Origin: Candidatus Omnitrophota bacterium
GTDB taxonomy: Bacteria > Omnitrophota > Gorgyraeia > S143-82
DNA: 7,002 bases
NCBI GenBank assembly: GCA_027034965.1
Contig: JALVWL010000222.1
Location: 1 to 7,002 of the forward strand
Direction of reading: 5' to 3'
In this document: positions 6,030 through 7,002 of the stretch, piece after piece
Numbering within the stretch: the stretch's first letter is position 1
Layout of the letters: every line of letters starts with the position of its first letter
Notes under the pieces: generated by a model
What the model saw: the letters and a program-made list of their open reading frames with translations, nothing else
The model's database searches: none
Told to the model about the DNA's origin: nothing
Made by a program: the position numbers and the translations under genes

Positions 6030-7002
6030 TTATGGAATAACAATACAACTAATAATGCCCCAAAGGAGAAACAGGATAGGCAGTGGCAAGATAATCAGAT
6101 AGACATTTCCAACACCAAGCTTGGCAATACTGCTTAAAAATGCCAGCAACAGGTAGTAGATAAAGAAGATAACGACACCTATACCAACCACTGAAAATCC
6201 TGGTGGACGGCGTTGTATCCTCAAGACAAACGGCAGGCCTGAAAATATTAGGATAAAAGGAGATAGAGAAATTATAATCCTATATAGTATCTGTACCTTA
6301 AAGACAAGCTTAGTCTCTTCATCTCCACTTTGGGCCAGGCGCTTTAGGCTCCTAATCAGGTCCTTTATAGGAAGACTGTCTATAAAAGACTCCTTTCGCA
6401 TCATATCCGCAGGGGACTCTTTAAGTCGCAATTTTTTCCTCTTATAAAATTCCTTCTCCGATTCTATAACATTTCCATGTTCGTCAAATTTATAGATGAG
6501 AAGATTGTCGAAATACCACCACCCATCCCTCCATTCGGCCTGTTGGGCGACCAGCTTGCGCCTTATCTGTTGTCTGTCGTCCTGTTCCAGGATCAAAATG
6601 CCCTTTATCAAATTCTGGCGGGGATAAAACTTGGATATAAAGAATAGTCTATTATCCGTGCTATAGAATGTCAAAAACTTCAACACGATTTCTTTCTTTG
6701 AGCTGGTATTGCGTTTTATAAATTCCTTCTTCAGGCTTGTAGTGAAGACCATAGAGCCAGGGACAAAGCGCTCATTAACAAAGAACACAATCGCAGACAG
6801 GAAAATTGCACCAAAGACAATCGGCCTTAATATCGAAAATACACTCCTGCCAGAAGACCTGATGGCGATTATCTCATTGTTGTAATTCATTATGCCAACT
6901 GTATACAACGACGAAAGCAACGACGAAAGAGGGGCAATATTTACCAATACGATAGGCACCATTACCAGATAATACAAGAAAACTATCTTAACAGGGACGT
7001 GA
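6030..7002 (-). CDS. lptG: LptF/LptG-family LPS export permease, LptG-like (5' end outside window)
   Basis: LptF and LptG are the inner-membrane subunits of the LptB2FG ABC transporter, which extracts lipopolysaccharide and passes it to the periplasmic LptC-LptA bridge. About 323 residues are visible. The frame is open to the right edge (HVPVKIVF before the TTG at 6977), so that TTG is not the real start and roughly 40-50 N-terminal residues are missing. Seen in order are a TM2-like segment (LVMVPIVLVNIAPLSSLL), the conserved coupling-helix motif NNEIIAIRSSG, TM3, and a periplasmic beta-jellyroll (from about FVPGSMVF to KLRLKESP). A cytosolic linker and three helices then end at SCIVIP. The single-frame NNEII.RSSG motif and the C-terminal helices fit LptG better than LptF, but the two are paralogues and the assignment is moderate. 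It is separated from grpE by repeats and is probably a separate transcription unit. Confidence 0.82.
   Translation of the reverse strand, partial: HVPVKIVFLYYLVMVPIVLVNIAPLSSLLSSLYTVGIMNYNNEIIAIRSSGRSVFSILRPIVFGAIFLSAIVFFVNERFVPGSMVFTTSLKKEFIKRNTSSKKEIVLKFLTFYSTDNRLFFISKFYPRQNLIKGILILEQDDRQQIRRKLVAQQAEWRDGWWYFDNLLIYKFDEHGNVIESEKEFYKRKKLRLKESPADMMRKESFIDSLPIKDLIRSLKRLAQSGDEETKLVFKVQILYRIIISLSPFILIFSGLPFVLRIQRRPPGFSVVGIGVVIFFIYYLLLAFLSSIAKLGVGNVYLIILPLPILFLLWGIISCIVIP

Noticed and set aside
6975..6977. TTG as the start of a 315-residue lptG-like protein
   Set aside because: The frame is open upstream to the window edge and the upstream residues continue a family-like membrane segment, so the gene is simply cut by the window.

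Overview
The window looks like a chromosomal segment of a Gram-negative-type (diderm), anaerobic bacterium. The diderm inference rests on an LptF/LptG-family lipopolysaccharide export permease. The anaerobe inference rests on HydF, the maturation GTPase of [FeFe]-hydrogenase. Coding DNA is of moderate GC and uses ATA (Ile) and AGA/AGG (Arg) often, while the intergenic DNA is very AT-rich. The phylum cannot be fixed from this sequence alone.

All recognisable genes lie on the minus strand, so the window reads right to left. At the right edge (6030-7002) is the C-terminal part of an LptG-like permease whose start lies outside the window. Next comes a non-coding stretch of about 320-350 bp packed with repeats: a tandem CTAAAAA-type array, a long imperfect hairpin and one copy of a 74-bp repeat. 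A candidate promoter then leads into a probable operon grpE - dnaJ - hydF - cation-chloride-cotransporter-like permease, with gaps of 42, 42 and 47 bp. After the permease, the last 432 bp (1-432) are non-coding. They hold the second, inverted copy of the 74-bp repeat with its own hairpin, plus three further palindromes.

Functionally, GrpE (nucleotide exchange factor) and DnaJ (J-protein) are the two co-chaperones of DnaK, but no dnaK lies between or beside them here. HydF is the scaffold and carrier on which the 2Fe subcluster of the hydrogenase H-cluster is assembled before transfer to the hydrogenase. None of its partners HydE, HydG or HydA is in the window. The permease resembles eukaryotic SLC12 transporters, both in its membrane core and in its cytosolic C-terminal domain.

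The genes belong to known families, and I see no clear undescribed enzymatic system. The most unusual signals are the non-coding repeats. The operon is bracketed by a 74-bp inverted repeat (71/74 identical), each copy attached to a 26-bp-arm hairpin, within a mosaic family of shorter repeated words. The co-chaperone/hydrogenase-maturase/ion-transporter linkage is the second point worth following.
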